Shown: one piece after another, positions 1 through 12,700 of the stretch
How the letters are laid out: every line of letters starts with the position of its first letter
Position numbering within the stretch: position 1 is the first letter of the stretch
NCBI GenBank assembly: GCA_024734555.1
Contig: JANPWX010000444.1
Span: forward strand, 372,001-436,000
Direction: 5' to 3'
Length of the DNA: 64,000 bases
Origin: Trochalopteron elliotii
Lineage: Eukaryota > Chordata > Aves > Passeriformes > Leiothrichidae
Position numbers and translations under genes: made by a program
The notes under the pieces: generated by a model
The model's input: only the letters and a program-made list of their open reading frames with translations
What the model was told of the DNA's origin: nothing
The model's database searches: none

Positions 1-926
1 TCCAGACAAATTCATGACCATATTTATTCCTGCAAACAGATTCTTTGGTCTTCTGTCTCACTAGACACCAGTGAAGCAGCAACATAAGTATTTTTATGAA
101 CTCCTCATCTGAGGAGGTGAAAATCATTCATTACATCATTATCAGTGTGGCAGTAATGTCAGAAAAACAGTCTCCTCTCATCCATGGCACATCAATCCAA
201 AGTGTGTTAAATAATGCAAGGCCTAAGGAGAAGGAATGTAAATTAGAGAAAACCACCACACAGAGGAGTTAAGGAGAGCATAAGAAAGGGCTGTGTTTTT
301 CTATGAGCAGCATGGGAATGTTGAGTACAACTAGAAGAAGGGGTTTAATTCTGCTTTATTCTGCAATTGCACTGAATAGAGTGCCAAAAACAAGCAATAT
401 ATTTCTGAAAGAAGCTGCTTCTGAAGCAACTTAATGTTTTAGTAGTTTTCAGTTAAATCAGGCAGAGGAAATTAACAATGGACTTCTGTGCTAATGGTCT
501 GGAAAGTGCTGTGCTTCCTGTGAAAATGAAGTATAAAGGTGATTTGATTTCTTTTTCAGTGGTATTTTGGAAAAAGATGACTATAGAAGAACATTAATGA
601 TAATGATGAAGTTGCACAGAGGAGGAATGAAGGAGTTATAGATGCTTCATTAGGAAATCGGATTTTTTAAAAAAAAACTCTGAAGGAGTGGTGCCATGAA
701 ACACTCAGGACAAATCCTTAAAATTCAGCATGAGCTATCACAAAGCCTGCACAATATGAAGAAAGACTCACCATGGCCAAAACAAAAGAAACCAAACTCA
801 TTCTAAAAAGGACACTAGTCTTTAAAAATACAATGACCTCAATATTTATTAAAAAAAAAAAAAAAATCAGCATGTTGTGTAGTAAAAGCCAGAATTTGGG
901 AGAGTCTGAGACATAAAGGACTACAA
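1..926. other. Non-coding AT-rich DNA, nothing recognised
   Basis: No gene, RNA or recognisable repeat family was seen here. The only distinct feature is a run of 16 A at 851-866. Open frames are short and have no exon-like boundaries. The AT-rich composition is typical of the rest of the window. Confidence 0.6.
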
Positions 927-1708
927 TGTACCAGCAAGAGCTCTTTCTGAGACAGAAAGAACTACATCATGGGAAGAGACAAAGAAAGGTGTTTAGAAAG
1001 GACAAAGTTTCCAGTGCTATTGCAGCAGCCCTCTTGTTAGAGGGTAAAAATGAGCCAAGACACAGACTTCTTATTTATCACAGCATGAAAAGGGTCCTGG
1101 TTTATTCCTCTTTACAGCTCGCCCATCCTGACTCCAACTATTTGCTACTCTGGCTGCTGTAGGTTTCCCTTGCAGCCTCTGACTGCAGGCTTTTACCCAG
1201 CTAGACTGTGACTGCAGGTTCCAACAACAGGCTCAAACTGCAGACCCAGACTGACATCACAGCAGGAATTCTCTCTACCCAGGATTCTTCTTCATGAGCC
1301 TCAATGCCCAAGATCCTTCATAGTCCTCCCCTCAGCAGCTAACCCACTCTCTTTTATCACACTTACCTTTATTTGCTATAGCTGTGACTCATCAGGGGCG
1401 AGGCTGTACTGGTTAATTAACACAGCTGACACTTAACAGGGATGAGGTCACCTGTATTCCCTTCAACACACTGCTGCTTGCTCAGGGAAAATATTCAAAA
1501 AGCAATGCTTGGCAATACAAGTCTGTCTGGCTGCAAATGGGGCAGCCTTCTTTTTAAAACCTCATGCCCCTTTTAAAGACAGGACAGTCCTGAGAATGCT
1601 GTCACAACTAGGTAAGTCAGCAACAGGCAGGTGGCTAAGGTGAAACTGATGTTTTGCAAAGATAGGTTTATCCCATCCCACAGAATACATCAGTTAAATA
1701 CAAATACA
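927..1708 (-). mobile_element. Possible degraded LTR, reverse orientation (boundaries uncertain)
   Basis: This block is richer in G and C than its flanks and reads on the minus strand like the U3-R-U5 of an endogenous retrovirus LTR. It has an AATAAA-type signal on the minus strand (TTTATT on plus near 1110), a second AATAAA near 1370, and a run of imperfect TGACTGCAGG-type repeats at about 1170-1250. The chosen ends are TG at 927 and CA at 1707-1708, flanked by a 5-bp direct repeat TACAA (922-926 and 1709-1713). With many TG/CA pairs to choose from in AT-rich DNA, a 5-bp match is expected by chance, so only the core (about 1050-1600) is supported. No retroviral gene is present. Confidence 0.38.
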
Positions 1709-2569
1709 TACAACATATGTCAGTTTTGGAAATGCTACACTTTGTAGCAATGGAAGGAAAACTGTACCTGAAGATGCAAAGTATTGAACTGAGTACTTAT
1801 AACATAGATGTCTTTTTAGTAAAGGCTTTAATGCCAATAAATTTGTGGTACTGGATCTTTCATTAGGGCTCTGATAAGCAGTAACACATCTGCAGGTACT
1901 GTTTTCAATTCTGCATTGGAAATGCTGTTTCTACAGGCAATTTTAATTTTGAGCAGCATGAAAGATATAGTTGAGAAAAATTGTTTTTCACAATATATAT
2001 ATATTGCAGAATACAAAGGTCTACATAGGCTAGATTTTGGTCTGAGGGAAACAAACCAAAACAAGGGAATAAACAAAAGCTTTGAAAAATTTTAGAGAGA
2101 ATCAGGTGCAGGTCTGGAACCAAACAATTAAATGCTTGTGATATAACTTATTTACCAGACCAGTTACCTTAACAGTGTTATGCACAATAATTAAGTTCTC
2201 AGAGTTCTTCATTAGATGGAAAATTAAGTAACCATCAAAACTGAATATATTCTAAAATGGAAGAGCTTTTGGCAATGCATGTGAAAGGAAAATTAAGAAA
2301 GATAAAGAAAAATCAATTAATGGTCACTATAAGCTAGATGTAATATTAACAAGGAGAAGAAGGAATTTAGTGAGATAAAGAGTATGTCAGTTAATGTATT
2401 CAGTGACATTTCCATACTGATTAAGGGAAAAAAAAAGAAAGAAAATACCTGAAAATATCAGAAAAGGTAGGTATAATTTTTGACATGGATATTTAAGTCT
2501 TCTAAAAGTGCCATTTTTAATATTCACAGAATAAAAGAAGGAAAAGGTCACTCAGTTCTCATGTCAGTT

Positions 2570-2870
2570 CAGGCACAGACACTTTCCAGGATTTTCAACA
2601 TTTCTCTTCCTGTATAGTTTCAAGTGCTTCAGGCAATGAGAGTCCCACCACCTCTCTTTAAAAACTGCAGCTTCATATATCTCACTGTCAGAGAACATTT
2701 TCTAATATTCTGTTTAAATATTTTTTATCCTAATTTCATTCCATTTTTCATAATTATTACACCATTTACTACTATAAATAATTAGTTTCTCTCAATTTGT
2801 GCAACCTCAAATAATGCAACTGTCCTTTCCTATAATTTGTCAACAGCTTTCTGGTAAAATTATATCCACA
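2570..2870 (-). mobile_element. Ancient CR1 LINE fragment, near 3' end
   Basis: The plus strand follows, with heavy decay, the reverse complement of the 3' part of old amniote CR1 elements. Recognisable pieces are the 'cccaccacctctctttaaa' stretch at about 2646, 'atctcactgtcagagaac' at about 2680, and the 'cctaatttcattccatttt' stretch at about 2730. CR1 sense is therefore on the minus strand. CR1 is a non-LTR retrotransposon whose copies are usually 5'-truncated and lack clear target duplications. This copy is inactive and much older than the one at 43.4 kb. Family assignment is by eye and both boundaries are approximate. Confidence 0.6.
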
Positions 2871-3062
2871 AATGAATTCAATGTTGTGGACATAACATAG
2901 TGATATGCCTATACCAACTGCATTTCAATAGAGGGGTATGGGAGCTGACTCTAAATGGGTACTGAGAGCTCTCTTAAATACCCCTTTTCTTTTTCCTAAT
3001 CTTGCTCAAAAGTGGTTTGTATTAGTGTGTGAGAAGCATGGTGCTAAAACACTACAGTGCTT

Positions 3063-3742
3063 TGGAATGGTCTCTTAGCAGAGCACTGCACTGACATGTC
3101 CTAGAGGTGTGGAGATAAGCAGGTAGGCTACACTTGCATGAAACAGACAATTCCACACTCACTGAGAATCTAGGATGTTCTAGAGCAATATCGCAATAGG
3201 ACATGAAATAAAGATGCATGACTCTAGTCAGAAGGCAGTAGAAATCAGAACCTTTATTTACAATTCATTCAGCCCTTTTATAACATGCTGTGCTAAAAAG
3301 GCACATTATTGATCCATAGGACTGACACCTCTCCCATTGGCTAAGTAACAGAAAGAGCAAAAAACACCTGTTGTAATGGGAAAGGAATATTGTTTACAGA
3401 AGGTTGTTCTGGGAAAAAGAAAAACTGTTGAAAAGTTTCCCTTGAGAAGAGCTAGCTCTTCTCAAGCTCAGAAAATTTTGAGTCCACAGAGCAATGTCTA
3501 CGTGTGCCGTGTAGTCCTGCTTCCCAGGAAGAAGCTGAGTATTGCTTGCTGATGGGAAGTAGAGAATGAACCTTTCTGGTTTTGTGTTTGCACCCAAACT
3601 TTTGCTTCCACTGTAGTAAACTGCATTATGTCAACCTACAAGTCACTTTTCCATCTTTTTTCTCTCCCCTGTCCAGCAGGGATGGGGAGAGATAGAAGAG
3701 CTTGGTGGGCATCTGGCATCCAGCCAAGGTCAACATACCACA
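3063..3742 (-). mobile_element. Solo LTR of an endogenous retrovirus, reverse orientation
   Basis: Read on the minus strand this is a 680-bp LTR beginning TGTGGTATGTTGACC and ending GACCATTCCA. It has a TATA box, TATAAAAG, at 3275-3282 (minus) and an AATAAA poly(A) signal at 3253-3258 (minus). The start and the 'GGCTGGATGCCAGATGCCC' stretch that follows resemble a very common avian ERV LTR family. The flanks are GTGCTT (3057-3062) and CTGCTT (3743-3748), matching at 5 of 6 bases, so they fit a 6-bp target duplication with one substitution. Six bases is the usual duplication of class II (alpha/beta-like) elements. No internal retroviral sequence lies on either side, so this is a solo LTR. An alternative 3' end at 3176 was considered but has no flanking repeat. 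Confidence 0.72.
3441..3466. repeat. Perfect 26-bp palindrome inside the LTR
   Basis: CTTGAGAAGAGCT is followed immediately by its exact reverse complement, with no spacer. It lies in the U3 part of the reverse-oriented LTR, about 160 bp upstream of its TATA box. A perfect palindrome this long could bind a dimeric factor or could be a local inverted duplication. The sequence shows only the symmetry. Confidence 0.95.
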
Positions 3743-5162
3743 CTGCTTTACCAACAGGACATCATTCTCAAACAGCAACAAAGAGAACCTTCCCACATTT
3801 TCCTCCTGACTTTCTTCTTTTGAATTAAAAAAAACCCTGATTCTAGAAGCCTTTCTGCAAGTCAAGAAAATAATATAAATCCCACAAATTACGTAAGTAT
3901 AATTTTGAAATGTGTTTAGCTGAGGAATTGGTGTGTATTTTATTTTTCATTATGAAGAAAGCATATTCTTCAGTAAAAGAAAAAAAAGATCAATTACAAA
4001 TATCTAACAAATTTTAGAGTAACTCCCATCTCCCAGACAAAGGGGAAGAGATTACAACTGAAGAGTTGCTTGAGTGCACGGAAACCTTTTACTTATAAAA
4101 TGAGAAAAGTATTTCAGGAAATAGATAAAAAGTATTAAAGAATAGGCAAGGGAAAAGTTCAAAAAGACGGAGGAAAAAGTGTGCAAAACAAAGCAGAATA
4201 ATCATTAGAGGGTCACCAAGGTCACAATAATATATTTTAAAATAGCCTGCAGACACTGCCTAAAAGGAACAATAAGCATTCAAAACAAACTAAAAGGCAT
4301 ATTTCACAAAAAGAAGTTGAGTTTGAAAGCACAGGCTCTGGATTTCCCTGTACCACTGTGACTTTCTATTATCCAATGTTCAACTTTTTCTCAGCTGTCA
4401 TACCCATAATAATCTGCTGCCCAAAGCCTGGAGGATGTGAGTAAAATCAAAACACACCACTTCAGTTCACCACATAGGATCACATTCCTACTAATGTTTT
4501 AACCCAGAGCATCCTCACAGTGAACCTGTGTAGTGTTCAAAATTTTTAATGTGATTACTTGATCTGTGCTGTGCTGGCTAAGTGATTTTTCCCATTGCCT
4601 CCTCTCATAAAATCTGTTTGGCTGGCTTTTTGGAGTTTACACTCTAGATATCTTCCCTTGGTTTTGTATTTTTAACAGACTTTTCTGTAACAACAGAAGT
4701 TACCTCAGTACTTGCAGACCTACCTTACAGCTAAAAGAATGAGACCAGAAAAAACTGGCTAACTTATCACAAACCAAGAAAGTTAAAAAAGGAGTAAAAA
4801 GAAAAAATAAACATCAAACTAGTATGAACAGTAAATAAACCCAAAGAAATAATCTTATGGAGGGATAACCAGGCAGCCAAAACTTTATATCAACTTTATT
4901 TGGGGAAAAAAAATTCTGTTGAAAATTATAGATAAACCTCTGCCCCAAATAAAAGAAAAGAAAATTATTTTTTTTTAAGAAAAGGTAAAACCATGGGATA
5001 AATTCACAGGCAGTTTCCTTGGAAACAAAATTAAATCAGAAAATTCAGATTATATTAATAAGAAAAAGTACATATTGGTTTCATTGAAAAGCATTTAAAA
5101 TGTATGATTTCAGTAGACAATAGGAAAATGTGTTACCATAACACTTGATAAAATGTGAAATT

Positions 5163-5215
5163 ATTATATATATAAGAATATATTATAATATATTATTACA
5201 TATATTATTATATGT
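5163..5215. repeat. AT-rich low-complexity tract
   Basis: A strip of TATATATA, ATATTATAATATATTATTA and similar words made almost only of A and T. It is simple-sequence DNA with several self-complementary stretches and no sign of function. Confidence 0.85.
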
Positions 5216-6191
5216 GTCAAATAACGCAACAGGCCACCAGATAATTTAAATTTTGATTGTGTATTTCTGCATAATAGAGACCTTTGTGATTAAAGAGGAC
5301 TCCTTATTTACTTACACTTCATTGCATGCTTAGGTGTTTTGCTGGAGCAGGTCTAGGTTTCTTAGTTATTATCTTCACCTTCAGCTACTCATCCTTAAGA
5401 GAAAAGTATTTCATATGTGAACCAGTGAGCCCCTGGTGAGAACATCTGGTCAACAGAGGGGATAAAATACCTAGTCTATTTTAAGAGAAATGCCTGAATC
5501 CATCCCATAAATAGTGAGTCACAGTTGCCTGCTGACTAGATTTTATAAATATTCTTGGCCCAGACACTCAGGTGTGGTTGGAGGCTGAGGGTCAATAACC
5601 TGCAAACATGTAAACAGTGAAATCATTTAAATATTTATGTCAGCAGCTAGGAAATCAAGCAAACAATTTAATCATAGCTTGGTGGTCTGGCAAGGAGATA
5701 ACCATGCATTAAATACCTGCTTCACATCTCAATCAATAGGGTATAATTTCTCACTCAGAAGCTGCATTATCTGTTTTTAAACTGCTATCACACACCTTAA
5801 GCTTAAGGCTTAAAGTACTCAATAGTTTTGTTGAGTTATGGATTTGTGGAGGGCACATGTTTGTCAAGGACAACATCATATATATTTTGTTTATCCTTTA
5901 TTACTTTCTGCTTAGAGCCATATATACATTTTTTTCTCATGGATAACTCAAAAAGATCTGGTTACTTAAAATGTCTGTTGAAATAATGCATTGACAGGTT
6001 CTCAGGTCTATTTTCTCTTTACAATACTTTGTTTAACTACTTTATTTTGATTTCCCTGACAGCAAAACTCAATTTTGGCTCTGAAAAATGCAGTGCAACC
6101 TGTACAGGCTCCTTTTATTTATGTTGACTTACACTGTGCTACCTATAAATATTTTAAAAGATGAAGTAGGTGGATTACAGCCCACCTACTC

Positions 6192-6208
6192 TTTTTTTTT
6201 TTTTTTTT
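6192..6208. repeat. Poly(T) tract, 17 bases
   Basis: An uninterrupted run of 17 T between CCCACCTACTC and CTCAGACACC. The arrangement T-run then CTCAG resembles a polypyrimidine tract plus acceptor AG, but no coding or conserved exon follows. It could also be the antisense poly(A) tail of an unrecognised retroelement. Confidence 0.9.
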
Positions 6209-9200
6209 CTCAGACACCATTTAAAATTGCACGAATGTCTGTTGAGTGGGGCTTGAAAGTCTCCCTGGATCTCTATTTCGTATTCAGAAGGAGCAGGGAA
6301 AAGTCAGAAGTGAGCCTGTCTCTGTAACCATGACAACAAGTACTTGTATATAATGCTTCTCGATACAGTATAGTTTCTGATTCCTTTAAGAGTTCCCGCA
6401 GCCATAGGCTGAATTCTTTGGTAAGCCGTGTCTGAGCCGTGTCAAATGGTTCAGAGGAATCAGGTTAGCATTGCTGGGCATTGTAAACACTGCCTGCACT
6501 GAAGAATGAATGAGAAAATGGGCTAAATGGTGGAACAGAGACTGGGCTGGGTCTGAAAGGTGAAAGAAAGAAACACAAAAGAGGTGTCAGTAATGTTCCA
6601 GTGGTTAATATTTGGCGGATTGACTTGGAGTTGTTAAGAGAGATCTTCTATTGCTATTCCACATCAAATTAGTGCCTAGCAGATAATATATATGGATTTT
6701 TGGAGAATTGGGATTTTGTAGAGATAGCAGACAGGGAGAGGCATTATGCCAGCTGAGTGTAAAAGGCAAGATGATCAATAATTAAAAGAAACATATTGAG
6801 TTGAGGTTAGCATTAAGTTATTTGGGGAAAGAAGAATTCTCACTTTTGCAACTGTCATTCTTTTTTTTTTTTTTCAAATTAATTGTTTATTTTTTGTGTA
6901 AAACAAGGATGAATTCTTGTAAGATTTTTGGAGTACTACATAAAATTACCAGTGTTTGCAACCTCAGAGGTTATTCTGCCTTTAACATTGTGAAAATTTA
7001 TTGTCATTACAAGGAAAATATTATGCTCCTTTTACATACAGATATTTATTCTCACTTAAACATTTATGTTATTTTTATAATCTACCATGTTCCCAATACC
7101 CTCATAGCTCCCTGTCTGGTACTTGGGGAGATGGTCTCCAAAACTATGCCTGCTTCAAATTTCAGGTGCTGGGATTTTTTAGCAGTTAGAAGTGTATCCT
7201 CACACTCTCATACAAATCCCAAAGAATACAATACAATAAAAATTAAGGCTTTTCAAAATAAGCTTGTAGCTTTTTTATTCTTCTTTTCCCCCTTTCTTTT
7301 CTTCATCCAAAAAGTTTAGCCCAATTAACTTTTGGCTCCTGAGCTATGGCCAGAAGGGTTTTGCCTTGCAGATTTTAAACAGAATAGGTCAAAAATCAGG
7401 CTAATAATTACAGAGTTAATTATAACAAGAATAGAAGAAAATGTGCTACCACAACCTGATAGCTGAGTAACTCTCACAGCTGTAGGTTGAAAAAAAAGAC
7501 CCAGAAAGGCAGACAAAGAAATTAGATTTTCAATCTGCTTTAGGCAAAAAGAGATAAATATTGACAAGAATTATGCAGCATCTAAAGGTTAAAAGAAAGA
7601 ACAAAATATAAAACTTTTGCATTCTTTCCTTTGTTTCATAGAGGCTAAATGAATATCTCAGAAGTTAAAATTAATTAATTACCCCTAGAATTATTTTTTA
7701 TCCTTTTAATAAGACAAAATATATTCTTTTGCTTTGATACATAAAGTATTCAATAGGTTTCAAATGGCTTTTCACTGAAGACCAAACAAAACTTTAATTT
7801 AGGAAAAATTTATGTCCTCAGGGGAAAAAAGTCTGTTAGGCCACCAAAATGGCTTCTGAAAGGACAAAGAAACACTAACATCTGAAGCAGATTTTTTTTT
7901 TTTAATTTTATTTTCAGGAAATGCAGTAAGGGAGAAAAATCTATTAATTTATACATTATGCTAATTCTAACTTGGATAGCATGTCACTCACTAGGCCAAG
8001 CAATTTCTAAGTTTGAGCAAGAGGGTGAATAACATTTTACTTGGCTCTCTAGAGATTCTTAGCTTGATTTCCAATGTGGATATAAGGCAAGATGATTATA
8101 TGGCATAAAATCAATTGACAGAATTGTTTTCTACATTTTTTCTTCCTCTTCACGTGAAGATCTGTAATTTAGAGTTCTGAATGCAAGTCATCAGGGCAAG
8201 TGTGACCTCATTTCATTCATGAAGCTTCGGTACAGTCAGATCACAACCTGCCTAGTCAAATATACCTATTCAAGTAATTATACTGCAACATCCTACTACT
8301 TTTCTTTAAAAGTTACTGATGCTGGACCTATCTATAGGAAGCAGGTGAAACTTTTGTAAGTGTTACAGTAGTTTGCAAAGAAATTAATACTACCAAAAAT
8401 ATTAAAAGTAGAAGACAATTGGATGTAAACTGAGGGACCTATTGTTACCACATAGACTGAGATCATCTCAGGTACAGTAGAAAGGGATAAACCAGAACAC
8501 TGTTTTAAAATGTAAGCTTAGTGAGCAGAGAGTGAGAAACTGTCCATTCTACCCATCTACCCTTTTGAGGCCAAACCAAGTGAAATCACTACTGGGCAAT
8601 CTAATAGAGGAAGTTGGTTTACTGTTTGTTTGCAAAGGCTGCCCTGTATTGGTGATCTTTGGCTATAGGGATGTACAGAGCAACAGAATGCTTTTGACCT
8701 TTGTTACCAAACCAGCAAGGATTCCCTCCTCCTTGATCCCCTTTTCTCTTACTTTCCTCTGTACATATTTCCCTTCATCTATTGTTTTTCTCGTCTTCAA
8801 AATTATTCCTGCACATGAGCAGATAAACTGTCTACCTCTGTAATGCCTGAGAATGACAAGTTGAAGAAGGGCCAACCAGACCAGCCAAAAAATGCCTTAG
8901 ACAAAAGAAGTGCACCAGGTCCTAGCGGAATAGCTGTGAGAGGCAACTTGCCAGTTCTAAGTATCTACCTGTGACTGATAAACCATCTTAAAATCTGATA
9001 TTTAGAGATAAATTTTTCTTATGATTTATTATACTACCTACACTGCTCTTTCTGGCCATCTACTTTGTCAAAATTGGAAAATGAACTGCTGTGTTTGTGG
9101 TTGTTTCAGGGTTAAAATTAACCTCTTCTTTCCTGCTCATACAGGTTGCTTAGGAAAGATAAAACTTTATCAAGTAACCTCTCTGTGGCAAACAGGCTTG

Positions 9201-9300
9201 AATTATCTTTGCTTTGCATAATTCCTACATTTCCTTTTTTTATCTTTTCTTCATGCTGCATATTATTTTCTCAGTTTTGGGCTTGGACTTCTTTTGTTTA

Positions 9301-9780
9301 TGTTCTCCATAGGAGTAAGTTCGTGGGATGGTTCTCCCATGGGGGCTGCTTACCGGCTAAAGCAGTTCCCAGACCAACCCGAAACAGTTCGTGGGTCCCC
9401 CAGTTCTGCTGACTGAGCGTGGTTAAGGCTGGAACAACAAAACGGGCTCTGGCTTGGGTTGGAAGGTGTTTATTCAGTGCAGTTCCATACACCAGGAGCG
9501 CACTTGCCAGAACATGTGCCAGAACAGCAATTTGGGCCCCTGTGCCCTCCTCTTACCAGGTCACAGCCTGGGCGGAGCACACTCTGGGCCAGTCAGGGAG
9601 GGAAGGGTGGGGTCCAGGACAGGGTGATACCAGGTGATATCAGGGGTGTAGGAGTGGGGGTATTTTGGAAGGAATCTACCAAATACAGACAAGTAAACAA
9701 AATACAGATACAAATTTTAAAACCTCAATCACACACCACAACATAAGTTAAAAAAAGCCCCAAACTAAAATCTTGAACCA
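9301..9780 (-). mobile_element. Solo LTR with perfect 6-bp target duplication (class II-like ERV)
   Basis: The element is bounded by TG at 9301-9302 and CA at 9779-9780 and flanked on both sides by the identical hexamer TGTTTA (9295-9300 and 9781-9786). Its G+C-rich body stands out from the AT-rich surroundings. Orientation is minus: an AATAAA signal lies at 9469-9474 on the minus strand, in a GC-rich R/U5 context ending GGAGAACA. Length is 480 bp. A 6-bp duplication is the hallmark of alpha/betaretrovirus-like (class II, ERVK-type) integrases. No gag, pol or env sequence is adjacent, so two flanking LTRs have recombined to one. The short frames at 9298-9746 fall inside this LTR and are not genes. 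Confidence 0.87.
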
Positions 9781-9786
9781 TGTTTA

Positions 9787-12700
9787 ACTACTTATTATTA
9801 CATAGTGAAAAAGTTGTGTTAATAATTTTGAGCTTTCTGCGTCCATTTAGTTCTCCTGCAATTGAGAAAGCACCACCTTGCCAACCTTGTTAAGTTCAAG
9901 ACTTACAAAACATCCTCAGGAACCACTCCTATAGTTTTGGTTTGAGTAAAAATTATTTTCATATTCCCACTGCCAGTTATATTAAGGCAAGATTTGGCAT
10001 TTTGAATTGTAATCAGATGAGGCCAAAGGTAATTCAACACAGATAACTCATCATGTTCAGTAGGACTGCGTATTTGATTGTAGTAAAAATGCTGAAATGT
10101 GTTAGGGGTTCTGTTTATGCATTTTCTTATAAAACATGAACTTGCTCACCTGTAGCTAGTTTTTATCTTCTTCAGCCACTAGCCTTAATGTCTCACTCTG
10201 ATAGATTCTTACTTAAAGAACATGGGATGAATTATGTATTCTTGGCTGCATAACCCAAGTGTAAACTCAGAGTTCTCTAAATATCTACCTTTTGATTACT
10301 CTGGTATTTTTCTGACTTCTGACCAGCTTTTCCCATGCCATGTTGATCAATACCCAGCTGTCATAACAAGAGCTTACCCACCTGTCAGCTGTATTTGCCT
10401 GTGAATTTTTCTATTTCATAGATCTGATCCTATGTAATGGAAGTGTGGCAGAAGACATTACATTCAAGGAGTCTGTGGTCTTGAGCAAGCTATGTCTGCT
10501 TTACTAGGCCCTGTACTTCGCACTTGACAAGCCCATATGTTAGCATGAGTGACCATAGTAAAATCCCATATGTATATATGTGTAAAAATGTGGTGGAATG
10601 TGCTGAAATGCCCTGGATACATGCTATTCCTGGATACAGTTGCTAGATGTATGTGCATAGGTATTCTCTGATGGGCATTAAGAGATAAAATCCCTGTGTC
10701 TCTAGACAAGATATATAGTTGTGTTTGCTACATTAAACAGCAGAGGTGTGGGAGAGAGGATGAACCTTTCCACAGACATGCTGTAGCTGTCCACCTGGAT
10801 TCCACCCAGCGCTGCACAAAAACCATGTTCCAGCATATGCAAGGATGTAAGATTTAGTTTCTGTGCATAATTTCCTTCCTCTTTCAATCTCATTATTAAA
10901 GCAATTTTACTATGTTATTTGTTCCTGTTACAAAAGTGTTCTGGGTGCTGTGTTTACACCAGGGTATTCTGAGATGAAATGGGGACAGCAGCATTTAGAC
11001 CACTCAAAGCCCTCTTCTCTGATTTATTACCTTCCATTTTTATGTCTGGTTTTGACAAATAGCAGCATTTGTTATACCCTTTTTGTAACTGGATCCTAAG
11101 AGCAAACTGAACCAGCTCTGCACTGGTGGTTGGATGGATAGGGAATTTAGAATGGCTGTAGATACGTGTCATATTAACTTTTATTAACATATAAAGGCTT
11201 TTACTTATGTAAAAGCAAAGTCTTTCACTACTAAACCTCAGTGCCTTACGCTCACTTATTTTCATGCACAGATATTGCAACCCTTTGCCTATCCACACAC
11301 TTTTTTTCCAGGCAGAAGCATGAGGGTTCTTGCCCTGGAAACCCTGAATTCTGAATTTAATCCTTCCTCCATGTGGAAATTCAAAGGGCTACGCTGAAAA
11401 ATGTAGAAGGGTGAACAGAAGGGAAGAAAGGTCATCCTGGAAATGCATTTCCCTGTTTCCTCCCTGGACCACTAAAATTTAATTTATTAGAGTGGAAAAA
11501 AAATGTCTATACAATCGTTAAAAGTATTTCCTAAATTAACCCTGTCTTCACACAAAGGAACCATCACACTGGCTTTGTCTTTACTTCTAGAACATCTATA
11601 CTTTCACATCTTTTGGGTTTTTTTCTCAGTTTATCCCAGAATTGCAGCTATTCCACAGTGCAAATGACCTTAGACAATTCCGCTGTGCTGATAAAGAGTG
11701 AATTGATATTTGATGAATTTGTAAACCCTGGTTATGGATGGGAGAATGGACATTGACTGCTGGAATTAGTGGTCTATATGTCTTACACAGAAGATTACAT
11801 AGTCCTCTATGGCTATTCCTTACTTCATGTCAGAATAGATATGTCCCCTGTAATTTTCATAGTACAAAGCCCATTTTTTAAAACTCTTTTCTGAGAAAGA
11901 ATAAAACAAGTAAACAAAAAACACAAACAAAAAACCCCAAGTACCAAAACTGGAACTCCTTATCCCACTTTGACATAAATCTGTCAGGTTACAATAGTGA
12001 TTAAATTTTTCTAGCAGTCTTATGTGTGTTAGCATTTTATTTTTTGCTGTTTTTCTCCTCATTAGTGTTGCAGTAGTATAACAGCATACATATCTGTGAA
12101 CTTTTGTCTTGAACAACATTCATCAAAACATTCTTGAACAAAATTTTGTAAGACCTGAAGTTAACTTCAGGGCCTTGAGCATGAAATTTTCCAATCTATT
12201 TTCTGGAATTTTGAAAACATGCAAAAGGCTGTTCTTCTTCATTTAATTTTGCTTATTTTACTGCTTTTTGTTTTTAGGCACTAGTGATGCTGCAAAATGC
12301 TGTCTGACTTCCTGTGGAGACCAGTAACTGGATACTTTGCCAGGTCTGCAAGTGGATTAATCTTCTGCACAATCCTCCTTCTAGAGTATAGCTGTTTTCA
12401 GCAAAGGCATTGGATGTTTTGCCTTAAATGAGGTCTTGGATATGCAATGGGAATCAAAATGGGTAGCAATGCTTTACCAGGCTTCTGCTTCAAAAATTAT
12501 TCTCCCATTAACTACACAGTGATCACAGAGATTTGAATAATTTTAGATCTTAAATTTGTATTTTGACCTTAAAACCAGAGAAAATAAACAAACTTCTGTC
12601 AGAAAGAACATACTTTTTACTATTACCACTTATTTTATAATACTGAAATATATTAAAAGAATTGTATTTTCCTTTCTGGGCAATTTTTCCATATTAAATT

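Larger units (their letters stand above)
3743..9294. other. Non-coding AT-rich DNA with simple repeats
   Basis: No gene or recognisable transposon was found across this 5.5 kb. It holds an AT-dinucleotide-rich strip at 5163-5215, a 14-bp palindrome CCTTAAGCTTAAGG at 5795-5808, and a run of 17 T at 6192-6208. The longest open frame (6801-7319, 172 codons) is rich in F, I, L and N, has no recognisable domain and overlaps a T-run, so I do not call it a gene. A strip at about 8150-8300 has the balanced composition seen in conserved non-coding DNA, but this cannot be tested here. Confidence 0.6.

Noticed and set aside
3176..3742. Shorter version of the LTR starting TGTTCTAGAG
   Set aside because: No flanking duplication for this end, whereas the end at 3063 has a 5/6 match.
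6801..7319. Longest open frame in the window, 172 codons on plus
   Set aside because: Rich in F, I, L and N, crosses a T-run, no recognisable domain or splice context; consistent with chance in AT-rich DNA.
8840..8960. Phrase encoding KRSAPGPSGIA, recalling the K(S/A)xGPDGI motif of CR1 RT
   Set aside because: Match is too short and nothing on either side follows CR1.
9298..9746. Cluster of overlapping frames on both strands
   Set aside because: They result from the GC-rich solo LTR at 9301-9780, not from a host gene.
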